64,000 nt of DNA, from the NCBI GenBank assembly GCA_005406025.1, contig BGZK01002088.1:1-64000 (forward strand), written 5' to 3'. Of this stretch, positions 11,646-22,310 are shown in pieces. The stretch comes from Eumeta japonica (taxonomy: Eukaryota; Arthropoda; Insecta; Lepidoptera; Psychidae). The position numbers were made by a program, and so were the translations under genes. The notes beneath the pieces are model-generated. The model was not told the origin of the DNA, ran no database searches, and saw nothing but the letters and a program-made list of their open reading frames with translations. The number at the start of each line of letters is the position of its first letter. Position 1 is the first letter of the stretch.

Positions 11646-13559
11646 GACATTCACATTTTTTCTTTATATTGGAATGAGTTAAATTTTTACTTAAGTCATG
11701 CCTGTTTAAAAAACGAATTTAACAATATTATTGTACATATATATATTTTTTGTCAAAAACCACGGTAGAATAAATGTGATATATCATATGTGAAATTAGA
11801 ATTTCTAATTTTTGTTCATTTTGCTAAGTACTTTAGGATTTTTTTTTTAATTTTTCATGTATCAATTCGTAATAATTTCATTCCTCTTTCCTATTAATCA
11901 AGTGTGGATGGGGAAGTAATTTCATCAGTCGTGAGCGACATGGTCACGTGACGTCTCATGCTAACATTATGGTGCGCGCGCAGCTAGCACACGTAACACA
12001 CACACATATACACATATAGTTTTCTTTTCTCATTAGTCCTTAAGACTGTTTTATGTTTTTTTTGCATTCATACACTTCTATTAATTCTGAATGTTCAAGC
12101 TGGAATGCACCTTGTTTTATTAGATAAGTAACCGGGTAACCGAGTTTCGCTAGCCGGTTTTCGAGTTTGCCAAGGGTATATATCATATACCCTACTTATC
12201 ATGAAAAAAGTTGCTTACGTTCATTACCAGCAGTGAATATCTAAATATGTACATATTATCCAAATCTTACTTACTACCTGTTCTCACCGTTAATAATGTC
12301 ACGCGATAATGTAGTGATCCATAGTCATGTAGTGTCCATGTGATTTTTAAATATTATATCAAATAGAATAAATAGTATATGGTCTTAAAATTGTACGATT
12401 TACAGCGGGTAGAAAAATGTTTTTTTTGTGTAAAATTGCAATTCCCAGGGAAAACACCTATAAAAACAAAACCGTACAGAGTACGAATTGCGATCAAAAT
12501 CGTTAAAACCGTTTCCAAAATATCAATGTATAAATATGTGTGTAAAGTAAGAATAGCTCATTTATAATAAAGTTAAAAAAACGGAAAAACATATAATACA
12601 AAATATTGTTCGCTGTATCTTCTCTTTCAATTTCATATATTTTTTTTGCTGCCGAGACTGCTATAAATTTTTGTTTCAACTAATGTCTTAACACCAATTT
12701 CATATTTATCGTACTCCATACGTTCTATTATGGTAACGTCTAGCCCCGTCATTTAACATGGACAAGCATAAATCATAAAAGAAAGTGAAACAGTTGTACT
12801 CTTCATAGTTATGAGGTTTATAAAAAGAAAAGTATGAATTTCAGTTACGAAGCACAACATTACTTATGAGATGCCCTCGGTAATTATGAATATTTACGGT
12901 TTAATATAACTACATAGCTAATATCAAACTTTCCCGTTTATGCCAAAAGAACTTACGACGGGACGGACAGAAGGCTTACGAGCATGCCTAGTTAGCGAAA
13001 TGATCTTAACAATAAACAAATAGTTTACATATTCTCGACATCAGAGTAAGGAGAAGGAAGTTGAACCACTCCTCGAATTCTCTTTCAATATTCATTTAAG
13101 CGTTTAACGGATATTTTAATGTTACATATGCAATATAATGGCCGTAATTAGGGCTACGAGTAGTGAATGCTCGCCATTGTAATATAATTGGCGCAAAAGT
13201 GTCACGCAACAAAGCAATTAGCCAAAAATTGTTGAAGCGAATATTTTTGTATCCTCATTAGCGGTCACCGCGTGACCTAAACAGCTGACCGCGTGCGCGC
13301 AAATGTCCCGTTTGAACAAATCATTTTCTCGTTATGTAAGAGACAATACGGAAATCGTTAATTTTACGTATGTATATACTGTAGAACATTATATAATAGC
13401 AATATTTATGTACATAATAACACCGTAGAATCCGGTATGTCTGTACGTTGAAGGTATATATAGAAAATGGAGAGGGAACGAACAAAGAAAGGAAACATAA
13501 GAAAAAATATTTTTTTAATTAATAAACTTCACTCTAACTTCTGATCACGACTCTCTCGA
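11646..13559. other. No gene recognised; contains a 21-bp hairpin
   Basis: At 12173-12193 the sequence AGGGTATAT-ATC-ATATACCCT forms a perfect 9-bp stem with a 3-base loop. A GTGCGCGCGCAG block followed by CA-rich sequence lies at about 11970-12020. No coding region is supported; the 62-codon frame at 12379-12567 has no recognisable features. Confidence 0.5.
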
Positions 13560-13688
13560 CTTATTGAAAAATATACAAAGGGTTGTGGAGGGTTTGAACG
13601 GGGTGAACCAGCGACTGGGATTGAGTTGTAATAAAAAGTATGCGACAGAACGAATTTCACGCGAACGAACCTGCGGGCGGAAAGCTAG
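13560..13688 (+). mobile_element. Helitron 3' end (5' part not found)
   Basis: The sequence runs 'cacgcgaacgaacctgcggg' then 'cggaaagCTAG' and is followed by T at 13689. This matches the usual lepidopteran non-autonomous Helitron terminus: a GC-rich hairpin region just before CTAG, with T as the 3' flank. I could not place the TC 5' end upstream, so the start given is only approximate. The element is either truncated or too diverged. Confidence 0.55.
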
Positions 13689-13689
13689 T

Positions 13690-14509
13690 TATGTAATAAA
13701 TGTTACACGATTCTATGTTTATATACAGTAAGGCTCTGAACATTTAAATATATTGTTACAGGTGCAGTAAGAGCTTTAGCACGAAATGTTGCTCCCGTAC
13801 GGAGGAAGTTCGTTTACTTTATGTACTAGAACTCGGGCCTTTTGTTTGTCGTACACGGCGTCTTACATGTTAACGCCGTGAGAGCTTCAGAACTCGTTCA
13901 TTTAAGAACCTAGACAAAGGCAACAAGAAATGCTGACGATACGGTGGTGCATTATTGATGATCCTCCTCTTGAGCCTTTGGATTCCTTCTTTTTCAGCTA
14001 CTTCGTTGGTTGTCCTCCTGTCGCGATCCGTACATGACTGAAACTGTATTTAGGAGTTTTGATTTGGTTTCATTCGAATTTCGATTTTGCAAATTTTTAG
14101 GACGTCACTTTACAAATGGCGCGGCGATCGCACCGCTTTTCATGCCGAAATAGTTTTGAAGATTAATGTTTCAATAAATAACGGATTAATAATTAATGCA
14201 TGATCCACAGTTGAATAACGTAACTGTCTTATTTGCATATGTATAAGCATACCAAAATTTTTAACATAAAAAATAATTTTTGTAATACATGTATCACCGT
14301 TTTTCCAAGTGGTCATAACAAATTGTTAAAAATTTCGGTACATAACTATTTAAAGAGCAACATAAGTATTGTATCTCACAATCGATCAATCATCGGGTAA
14401 TGCTTGTAATATGAAAAATCAGATATCCAATTATAAAAAATTTTCACGCTAGTTGATTTTTTTATTGTTCTTCGGGTTCGAGCTTTAAATATATCCTCGT
14501 GATATATTG
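13690..14509. other. No gene recognised
   Basis: A minus-strand open stretch at about 13905-14035 reads RRTTNEVAEKEGIQRLKRR and similar. It looks somewhat protein-like but matches nothing I can name. The rest is AT-rich. Confidence 0.4.
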
Positions 14510-14590
14510 TTAAAAAACCGTATGTGTGTGCGTTTGTGTACTTATGTACGCACGTGAGAAGTTATACTTCTTTGATGTAACAAAACAAAA
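14510..14590 (+). repeat. Copy of the 8.7-kb MITE left end
   Basis: The order 'tgtgtacttatgtacgcac', 'gagaagttatacttctttg', then 'aataactc' repeats that at 8677-8748 in the same orientation. The copy either lacks its right half or has diverged beyond recognition. Confidence 0.7.
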
Positions 14591-14784
14591 ATAACTCTAA
14601 AAATTTAATTCCACCTGCCAATATTCTACTTTTATAAAAACAAGTCTATAAAAGTAATTAATTTTCTATATATATATAATAAAAATGTTTTATATATTTT
14701 AATATATATATATATTCATTAGTATTCACAATAAATTATCAATAAATATCCTTTATCATCGTTTATAATCTAAACACACGTATA

Positions 14785-14845
14785 TACATACGCAAATACG
14801 CACGCACGCACGCACGTACCACACAGTCACACACTCACCCACAGT
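14785..14845. repeat. CGCA/CACA microsatellite
   Basis: Alternating purine-pyrimidine sequence (cgcacgcacgcacgcacg flanked by cacac runs). Such tracts tend to adopt Z-DNA and mutate in length. Confidence 0.8.
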
Positions 14846-14918
14846 TAAATTATAAATTGTACCTCCTTGTGATCAAATGAAAGCGATTATGTTAAAGGAT
14901 CTCAAATAAATATATATA

Positions 14919-15581
14919 CTAGCGGTCGCCCGCTCGCTTCACTGGCCGTAAACTTAAATTTAGCAATTTTTTTTTATTATTCATATGTGCCCCCGGTTTC
15001 GCTCCCGTGAATATAGATTACAATGAATTCCTTCATCTTCTATATCGGCTGGAGTTTGCTGTCAATTTTGATCGCGATTACAGTCATGTTCTCAATGTCA
15101 ATTGAGGTTCCATTGTCCGGTCCGGTCCGGGTTCTACTCTCGATTTCAATGCCGTTCTCGATACCGATCTTGGTCCTCCCTTGAGCATTAATGGTAGTAA
15201 TAACATATTACGATTTATACTGGAACGAATATAGAAAAGACAACGAAATATATTAATACCATTATTACTGGTATTTATAAATTTTCTATATAAAAGGTGA
15301 TGTGTTGTTCTATATAATATAATTTTATTATATTAATATTAATATTGATGTTATATTGTATTTTAGAACATAATATACCTCTATGCAAAATTTGGTTACA
15401 ATCCGTCCAGTCGTCAGTATATGACAAATATTCATACTTTTACATTTTTTTATATTATTAATGGTCTAAAACCATCTACAAAAGATTCCACATCGAATGG
15501 TCACAGTCCCGTTTTGATACGATTTATAGTTTATAAGTGATTGAGCCTCAAATAAAAAGAACTTCATTGTATATATATAGA
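14919..15581 (-). mobile_element. Non-autonomous Helitron, both ends present
   Basis: Read on the minus strand, the element starts TCTATATATATACAATG at 15581 and ends ...GAGCGGGCGACCGCTAG at 14919. The flanking bases are A before TC (15582) and T after CTAG (14918), exactly the A|TC...CTAG|T insertion expected of a rolling-circle Helitron. No TIR and no target-site duplication are visible, again as expected. At 663 bp it has no Rep/helicase gene. Its interior (about 15050-15185) carries a degenerate GATTCCGATTTCGAT-type tract. It shares 'caatgaattccttcatcttc' with the repeat at 52.3 kb. Confidence 0.8.
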
Positions 15582-15599
15582 TATGTCGTCGAAATCATA

Positions 15600-15800
15600 A
15601 AACAAATAATTTAATCCATCAAAGCACAGCGCGTTTTCACCCTACGCCGCTAGATGGCAGAGGTGGGATGGTCACGTGCTCATTATGAAACGACCGAAGG
15701 AGGCCGACGGAAGCCGGAACGACCGGAGCGTGCGGCCGGCACGCCATCTTGTTTTCGGTTCTTTTGGGCGGGATGGTACTAGACGAAGGGACTAGAATTC
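15600..15800. other. GC- and CpG-rich island
   Basis: A sharply GC-rich stretch (for example GCCGACGGAAGCCGGAACGA) begins close after the Helitron end. No ORF or splice site supports a coding exon. It might be a repeat, a promoter or conserved non-coding DNA. Confidence 0.5.
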
Positions 15801-16214
15801 GAATTCCTTCTGTGACATATATATGTATGTATATTTATAATTTTAAAATAAATAGTTTTATGTATACGAAACAACTGGGCCTAAAATTTTGATAAAATAC
15901 GTAAAACAGTTTTTTACCAATAGATTTCAGAAAATCCTATAAGAAGTCTATAGCTTGTTTCGTTTCGGTTCATTTCAATGTCCAGTAAAAACTGACATTC
16001 GCTAAGTATGTGACTGCATACTCAGTGCGTATTAGTTTATTTTCCTTGTTTTTACCTTATCGTAATAGTAGTAACCTGTACAAGAGTCAAAGAGTCAAAT
16101 TTGACGTGGTCATAGTACATACTTAAGGAAAACAATAAATAAAAATCGGTCACGTATGAGTGAGGCTTGTGCTAAGAATTTGCAAATAAATAAATGATAA
16201 GAATTTATTTTAAG
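15801..16214. other. AT-rich DNA, nothing recognised
   Basis: No coding signal seen. The last part probably belongs to the repeat that follows. Confidence 0.4.
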
Positions 16215-16290
16215 TACTTAGCACAAATATATTATGTTTTGGTACGGAACCCTGCGTGCGCGAGTTCGACTCGTACTTGGCCAGTTTTCT
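16215..16290 (+). repeat. Terminal part of a lepidopteran-type dispersed repeat
   Basis: Contains 'ggtacggaaccctgcgtgcg' then 'cgagttcgactcgtacttgg' and 'ccagtttt'. I recognise this order as the end of a repeat found in many moth and butterfly genomes. The 28-kb repeat closes with a related 'ggttccg...cggaacc' motif. Confidence 0.6.
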
Positions 16291-16656
16291 ATATTTCTTC
16301 ATAATATATTTTTAAACCTTTTATATATAAATGCTACTGCGATTTTAGACAGGTATAATAAAAATGTTACATAGAAGCAAAGGCAGCAACATCCAATTTT
16401 ATTGAACTAGATAATTTCTCTCTTTGCTTCTATATGACACATATGAAAGTAATTTTATGTAAGTATGCCTTTGACTTATCCTCAACGATGGCTCTCATTT
16501 CTTTGATCATCGCATTTCCATTTTCATAATTAATATCGCGCTTCCTGGCGTTTATTCTGTCACTATTACTATGTTCGCATAGATAGGTTGCAGGTCTACT
16601 TGTAACAGGTTTCATTCAGGGCTTATTTTAATTACATATTTAAGTACATCTACCTC

Positions 16657-16912
16657 GGAATACGTAGCGGCTCAGTGATCAAGAGCATCACTTTCGAACC
16701 GAAAGGCACTGGGTTAACCTTAACCATAGACCAAACGACTAAAGTTTTTTATTTAAGTTAATTTGAATCACTCAGCTCATGTTTTGCAGAGCAGGTTAAG
16801 ACGTCGGTCCTAAACATTGTCATCGCATTGGTGACATCAGTCGTTAACGGCCCCTAACCCACACTGGGCTAAGGTGGAAGGTTTAGAGTTCAAGTCCGTG
16901 TGGTTAAAAAAA
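16657..16912 (+). mobile_element. tRNA-like SINE, copy 1
   Basis: Starts 'tagcggctcagtgatcaaga', which resembles a tRNA-like A-box region, with a diverged B-box-like 'actgggttaacc'. Its 3' body carries 'catcgcattggtgacatcag', 'ggcccctaacccacactggg' and 'ggtggaaggtttagagttcaag'. The same order occurs at 24.2-24.5 kb and 45.0-45.3 kb. It ends in a short A-rich tract (16904-16912). Any small ORFs across it (e.g. 16837-17019) are not genes. Confidence 0.7.
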
Positions 16913-18235
16913 AGGGAATATGAAACTGTTTGCCCGAGCGATAGGGTGATTAAAATCTGATATGAGCTCGTAGTAGATATCTTGAATTCACACCGCTTCA
17001 TTAAACTCAAGAATAACATGAATTTTATGATGTGTGTTTAGATTAACATTTATTTTTCTTAGTTTTCTAAAAAAAAATAGATTAATGTTAACAGAAGTTA
17101 GAAGACATTGAAAAATAACGACGTTATAGTGTGGACTGTAAAAATGGTGTCATATGAAGATTTACGTTTTTTGCATAACCTCGTGAAAAATAAATGTGAT
17201 TTCATAAATAAGAAATAAAAATATTAATTGTTCTAAGGTATTTCTAGTTTTACTACTTTTTCGTTGTAATAAATCAGGATATAGAAAATATTAAGTTAAT
17301 TTTAATCTGTAATTTAACACATTCGTACATTAATTATATACCTTAATACTTGTTAAAAAACAATCTTTTATTCATGTGAAAAACTTAACTTACTGTGCTT
17401 ATTTGTAAGGGTGTAAGTACGTGCGAATGGTTTTGAGCTCGATTCTTTTTGTCTCTATTTGGTATACATTACAAATTCAAATAAAGACACATACGCATAT
17501 ATAGATTTTTAATGTCTTTCGTATAGCGTGAAACATATAACAATAATGTTTCCCCACCGTATCCAAGGAAGTTTCACTTTAGTAACTTGCCGGCATTGTT
17601 TCTGACATGGAACAGCCATAGTTTTGTAATTTTACAGTTGAACTCAACATTATATCTTACGAACCTCCGCTATTTAAAAGTTACCCACGCAACAAGGGTC
17701 GCGCTATCTACCCTTTAAGCGGGGGTGCCGTTGTTATCGAGTACCTTTTCAGATCTTCTGACCTTCAAACTTCTTTCTATAGATAATACTATAAGCCTTT
17801 ATCTACACCACATAACTGCGTACGATGAATGCCGCGAGAGAGGTGATTGTGGCTGTATTTGAATATGCCTATGGAAATCATGCCACACGGTCGCCAGTAA
17901 GTTTCATAGCTTTCTAAGCGAATGGACTTATATTTCGATAAAGTTTTTAAGATTTATTTTACTTAAAAACATTATGATTTTATTACTTCACTTCGATTTA
18001 TCAAAGTCCAAACAATTTTAAGCCTTTTATGGGGGTGGCATACTTGTATTCCTATATTCAAATTTATTAAAGAAATATATTAATATTACTTACGTATACA
18101 TCCTAGAAAAAGCATATAAATTGAAATATATAAAATAAATATGTTTTTTCAAGTAAAAAGTTCAATGTCAGAGTGATTATCATGCTTTGGAATCAGCGTA
18201 CAAATTATTAATAAACGCATAAGTGCACGCACAAG
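16913..18235. other. AT-rich DNA, no gene recognised
   Basis: Only short frames. A moderately GC-rich patch lies around 17690-17740. No terminal repeats or transposase frames recognised. Confidence 0.5.
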
Positions 18236-18660
18236 TGTACGACACAGGCAATCACTGTGGTCCCAAACTTCGTTAGAATACTCCGCCGACGGCAACGGCT
18301 GATGCAGCTCAAAGCGTATGAATCCCCGGCCGCCGATTTATTGCGCACTGCGTAAATTTCCAGCGGAGCCTAAATTCGCCGAATCTCGCGCTGTTGTTGC
18401 CGTCTAACAAGAATTTCAATTTCGGGCTCGAGTTGGCGCCGGCTCTATTTGTCTCCGTAAGGGGTTCGCAATCAAACGGCATATAAGCGAGTTTAACGGC
18501 CATCATTTACGGCCGCACGGCGTATCGCGTCGGCGTTCATTGTACGTCAGCACTCGGCTGCACTAATCGCCGCTTGTAATATTTAGATTGATCAATTTAT
18601 GACGAGCGGTGTGCTCGCGCCGTGCGAACGGGATAAAACAGACCTGATTACTTGATTGAT
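18236..18660. promoter_or_regulatory. GC-balanced segment, candidate conserved non-coding element
   Basis: About 400 bases of complex, CpG-containing sequence sit in AT-rich surroundings without repeats or transposon features. It includes TAAT and GATTGATCAATTTATGA-type words, as in homeodomain-bound enhancers. The minus frame at 18309-18506 has no recognised domain. Labelling it regulatory is inference from composition alone. Confidence 0.3.
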
Positions 18661-18701
18661 GGTCTGGTTTTACGGTCTTATCCATTAACCAGCACTTTAC
18701 A

Positions 18702-18747
18702 GTTCATATATATATATATATGAACATATATATATATATATATATAA
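18702..18747. repeat. Perfect 24-bp palindrome followed by a TA microsatellite
   Basis: GTTCATATATAT (18702-18713) is followed directly by its exact reverse complement (18714-18725), with another (AT)n run to about 18747. Such AT palindromes are prone to cruciform extrusion and length change. Confidence 0.85.
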
Positions 18748-18839
18748 TTATGATCAGTATGTCGCAGTTTCGTTTCTTTACGCAATACATACGTAAAGTA
18801 TTTAATACGGGATAACTTTGAACGAAAAAAAGTGATTTT

Positions 18840-19165
18840 TGAAACTTTATCTCTCCCTTTCTTTTGTTCCCGCCTTTAATTTTGGTTGCGGTGCTTTTTC
18901 TGATTTCGATCTTGATTACGCTCTTGAGTCACATTCCGAACCCATACTCGACTTCGATCACACATCCTTCGTTAATTTCTGTTCCGGTTCCGCCTGTCTA
19001 TTCTGCTTCCTTTTCCGCCTTTAATCTAATAACGGTTATAATTCCAATTTGTAAGAAAATGGGGTTAGTGTCGTTGTTAGTGTCAGAATAAAATCTAGGA
19101 TAGTGTGGTTTTCTACTTGTGAAAAAATTTTTGAGAATCGGTCTAGTAGTTCGATGCAATATACA
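18840..19165. repeat. Dispersed repeat with a pyrimidine-rich GATTCCG-type tract
   Basis: A run of degenerate 'ttccgatttcgatcttgatt' type words is followed by 'gaatcggtctagtagttcg'. The same style of tract occurs at 15.05-15.18, 52.4-52.75 and 60.5-60.7 kb. The 15-kb copy lies inside a Helitron, so this may be another Helitron fragment. The two small overlapping plus ORFs here are composition artefacts. Confidence 0.55.
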
Positions 19166-19224
19166 GCGCTGACGAAGTTTTGGACAAATGCCAATTAATA
19201 TGGCATAAAAACGTTCCCAATGAA

Positions 19225-19227
<3 letters not shown>

Positions 19228-19289
<62 letters not shown>
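19228..19289. repeat. (AT)31 microsatellite
   Basis: Sixty-two bases of uninterrupted AT dinucleotides. The minus frame at 19143-19346 encodes an Ile-Tyr run because of it and is not a gene. Confidence 0.95.
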
Positions 19290-19295
<6 letters not shown>

Positions 19296-19554
19296 GGAGC
19301 GTAGCTCTGGGGGGTATCCTTTAGGATGAATTTCAGTATGGTTCATCGTATTAGTTTTAACAATTCACTTTTCTATCACTTGGGCACAAGCCCTCGTCTA
19401 CTTTTTCCCTTCCTCCCACTGTCGACTTCTTATCCTCTCGTTTTACGCCACCTTTGATTCTAATATTCCACAATTAAATTTCGACTACAACGGGAACTCA
19501 CATTCGCGAGACTAAGCACGGAGGCCGAATGCCTCACATGCCACGTACACTTAG

Positions 19555-19556
19555 GT

Positions 19557-19594
<38 letters not shown>

Positions 19595-19596
19595 AC
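19555..19596. repeat. Perfect 42-bp palindrome with an AT core
   Basis: GTTGATG at the left and CATCAAC at the right flank an AT run so that the whole 42 bases equals its own reverse complement. It is the second such perfect palindrome within 900 bp. Confidence 0.9.
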
Positions 19597-19599
19597 TTT

Positions 19600-20615
19600 C
19601 ATGATGTTCGGTTAAGGGACCGGATAGACTAACATCCATTTTTTATGTATTGACATAAAATTGCAGAACTAGGGTGTTTGGACGTCTTCAATCGGTATTA
19701 CTAGTTTTTGTATACTGTACATCCTCATGTAAGAAAAATAGAACATATAAAGCCCATTTTGAAAATGTTTACTTTATTTTCGCTTATCTGTTTGAACACA
19801 CTAATATTCCAAAGTATTTAACAAATTTTTATAAGCTTTTCACAGGAAAATTTAGTTTAGCTTAATGGGAACATACGGGTTTTATTTCAACAAGAAAATA
19901 AATCGAAATTTTAAAACGAATTTTATTTATTTGTATTATATTCGGAACTAATCTGAACACTATATCGATCATATTAATTTTGATGGAAAGTGGGAAATAA
20001 TATCAAAACAACTGTTAATTCTTATTTTTTAAATTCACTACCACGCCACAGTACGTATTGCTTACAAATTATCTTATCATCAAGTTCTCGGTATGTGAAA
20101 TGTGTAAGCGAATTTAAATCATTGTTTTAACATGTATTATCGTTCACGCCATATGTTCCTGACTATATTTAACGCTGAATGATCATAAATTAATAGCGAT
20201 AAAAGACTTATAGCACGTGAATGTTGCAGTAACGCGAACTAATGTTAGAAAAGGAAGAGAAACAGCTCATTTGTTAAAGGCGCAATCTACGTCCATGCGG
20301 ACACGCCGCATGTGCTGCTAATTTATTATCGTTAGCGCTGAACTTAGCGTATACACATTTTGAAATAACTTTTTGAGAAGTATACTATTATTCTGAAAAT
20401 TTCGACGTAGTAGCGGTATGTATAATTTTGTCATGGAACTCAAAATGTGGCGATGTGGGAAGTAAAGAGATATTGTATTCATAAGATTAGCAAATTTGTA
20501 TTTGTGATCTATATTCATAACAAAAGTCACATAGAAAAGGAATCGTACATGATAATAATACTTAGACCCGATTTCGCCGAGCGATGTTAACAATCGACAG
20601 GCTGCTAATTCAATT
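19600..20615. other. No gene recognised
   Basis: AT-rich. It probably includes the 3' end of the transposon whose transposase stops at about 20616, but I could not place a terminal inverted repeat. A small hairpin (CATGCGG/CCGCATG) lies near 20294-20312. Confidence 0.45.
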
Positions 20616-20944
20616 TTAGTATTGATACTTCTGGTTGATCTGATAAATTGATTTTTCACCATCAAATTGTTTTGATGATGGAGAATCACAATCAGTCACA
20701 TTTATTATAAATTCATCGGTTACAGTATCAATAATATGGTTAAGACTGCACATTTTATCTCTTCTTTAACAACATGTTTAACACAATCCCTCCATCTCTG
20801 CGGCGTCACCTCTTTCAAACCCTCTTCAAATAATTTTGTAATATCATTCAGCTTGAAGGTTTTATTCTTTCATTATTATATTAAGGTTTGTTCCTGGCGA
20901 CGTACCTCTTAACCTATGTCCAAACCAATTCGATTCAGTTAAGC

Positions 20945-21450
20945 TTACAGCGGTAAGGGGGCAGTCGCAGCCAAATTGTCCACGGCTATATACAAAACAT
21001 TAGATTGATAATTAGATTTTTCTCTTTTCACGATTTCTAACAATGGAGCTTTAATAATTTTTTCCTCAAAATTTATATTTTTAGACGTCAGCCAGTCTAT
21101 AATTTTGGCTTTCCACCATTCAATCGTGAGGATCTGTTCTAACCTTCGCAAGTGGTAAGGGGCATTATCTAGAAGTAATACAGAATTATTCTTTAACTTT
21201 GGAAAAATCCCCTTTAACCACTCCTTGAAATGTGCGGCATACGTTTCATGGTGGTAGTCTTTGGTATTCTTTTTTAATTCGACCATTAATAAACCCCCAT
21301 CCACAAAATCTTTTTCGCTGTCTATGTGGGATATATTATGACGTCTTCTTTTCCCACTAGGAGCTTTTAAGCCCATAGTGAGCCCCTGAATTAACGCTTG
21401 TTTGGAGGTTTCAATTTCGGTATCAACCCACGCTTTCGATGGTGTGTAAC
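20945..21450 (-). pseudogene. Transposase exon with second catalytic Asp
   Basis: This is the longest open piece of the relic. It is read from the splice acceptor at 21450; the apparent ATG at 21520 lies inside the intron. It opens YTPSKAWVDTEIETSKQA and includes the DYHHETYAAHFKEWL region and LLLDNAPYH, a signature of DDE_3 (Tc1/IS630) transposases. It then runs out of frame: 'cgactgccccctta' encodes RLPPY, a conserved family motif, in another frame just before 20945. The product would have acted in the nucleus on transposon ends. No intact copy can be made from this locus. Confidence 0.85.
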
Positions 21451-21673
21451 CTGTAAAAAATTTTACTATCAGAAAACTGTAAAATATACAAAAAATATAT
21501 AAAACATTAGCATACACCATATTTGATGTATATTACGGCTAAAAATGTATTATACTAGATAATTTTGTCACATATTTCCAATAAAGTATATATGTAATAA
21601 TATTTTTTGATTTGATCAACTTCTACTGTAAAAAAAATGTGTTTATAATGAAAAGTTGATTATTAATACATAC
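21451..21673 (-). other. Probable intron inside the transposase relic
   Basis: On the minus strand the donor G|GTATGT at 21673 and the acceptor TTTTTTACAG|G ending at 21451 join TATGAAG to GTTACAC. That restores the family motif DETWVYEG-YTPSKAW in one frame (phase 1, 223 bp). A second acceptor (TATATTTCAG) ends at 21908, upstream of QIVQAVN. Confidence 0.7.
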
Positions 21674-22310
21674 CTTCATAGACCCATGTTTCATCTGGTA
21701 GTAAATAAATCTTTCTCAACGATATCGCTTCACTGTTAATAAATATTGCTTTTTCCACAATATTATGTCTTGCCGGTGTATCAGACAGCTGCGATACTTC
21801 AGGGCTCAGGGCTCAAAATATTTAAAATTTATATGTTTGAGTGCTAATGTCATTGCATGCGTTGGAAATTCGGGCAGATCGTGTTCAGTATTTACAGCTT
21901 GAACGATCTGAAATATAATTACTAAACTGTTCTTTACGATAACAAAATTGTGATATGAGGAGTTTTAATAAGAGGAACTAAAGCCAAAATAATATACGGA
22001 ATTTCGAGGCGGTTACTAGTATGACTATACATACATTTGTTTGCCATAAAAATTATTATTGTAATCTTCTAACCTTTTTAACTATCGGATCTTCATTTTA
22101 TAAAAGAAAGTGTGCACTTTTCGTCTTATGGCCGAAAAGGTAAGTTCGTCAACTTTATCAAGAATATTCATTTTAGGGCCAGTTTTAAGAGGCGATGTGA
22201 ATTCTTCACCAGTTCTTTTCCTTTCACAATTCTGCAAACTGTCACTACAGAAATGTCCAAATATACGCAAATAATACGCGTAATATTTTAATTTGTTGTT
22301 TTAGTACTTT

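Larger units (their letters stand above)
20616..22310 (-). mobile_element. Decayed IS630/Tc1-type DNA transposon with a split transposase
   Basis: Fragments of one transposase follow each other from right to left, in the order expected of an insect DDE_3 family. An HTH-like N-terminus precedes a linker (LDKVDELTFSAIRRKVHTFF) at about 22080-22290. Next come QIVQAVNTEHDLPEFP at about 21860-21907 and LLPDETWVYEG with the first catalytic Asp at 21674-21705. They are followed by NSVLLLDNAPYH with the second Asp, and IELVW at about 20920-20935 with the expected catalytic Glu. An acidic tail (VTDEFIINVTDCDS) ends at a stop at 20616. Frames change at least four times, so the copy is dead. A 7-bp tandem duplication (gggctca twice, 21802-21815) lies at one frame change. 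Element ends were not found. Confidence 0.85.

Noticed and set aside
19143..19346. 67-codon minus ORF with an Ile-Tyr run
   Set aside because: It is the translation of the (AT)31 microsatellite.
20318..20689. 123-codon minus ORF as a gene
   Set aside because: Its first part overlaps the transposase C-terminus in a different frame (the acidic tail ends at 20616); the rest is unsupported.
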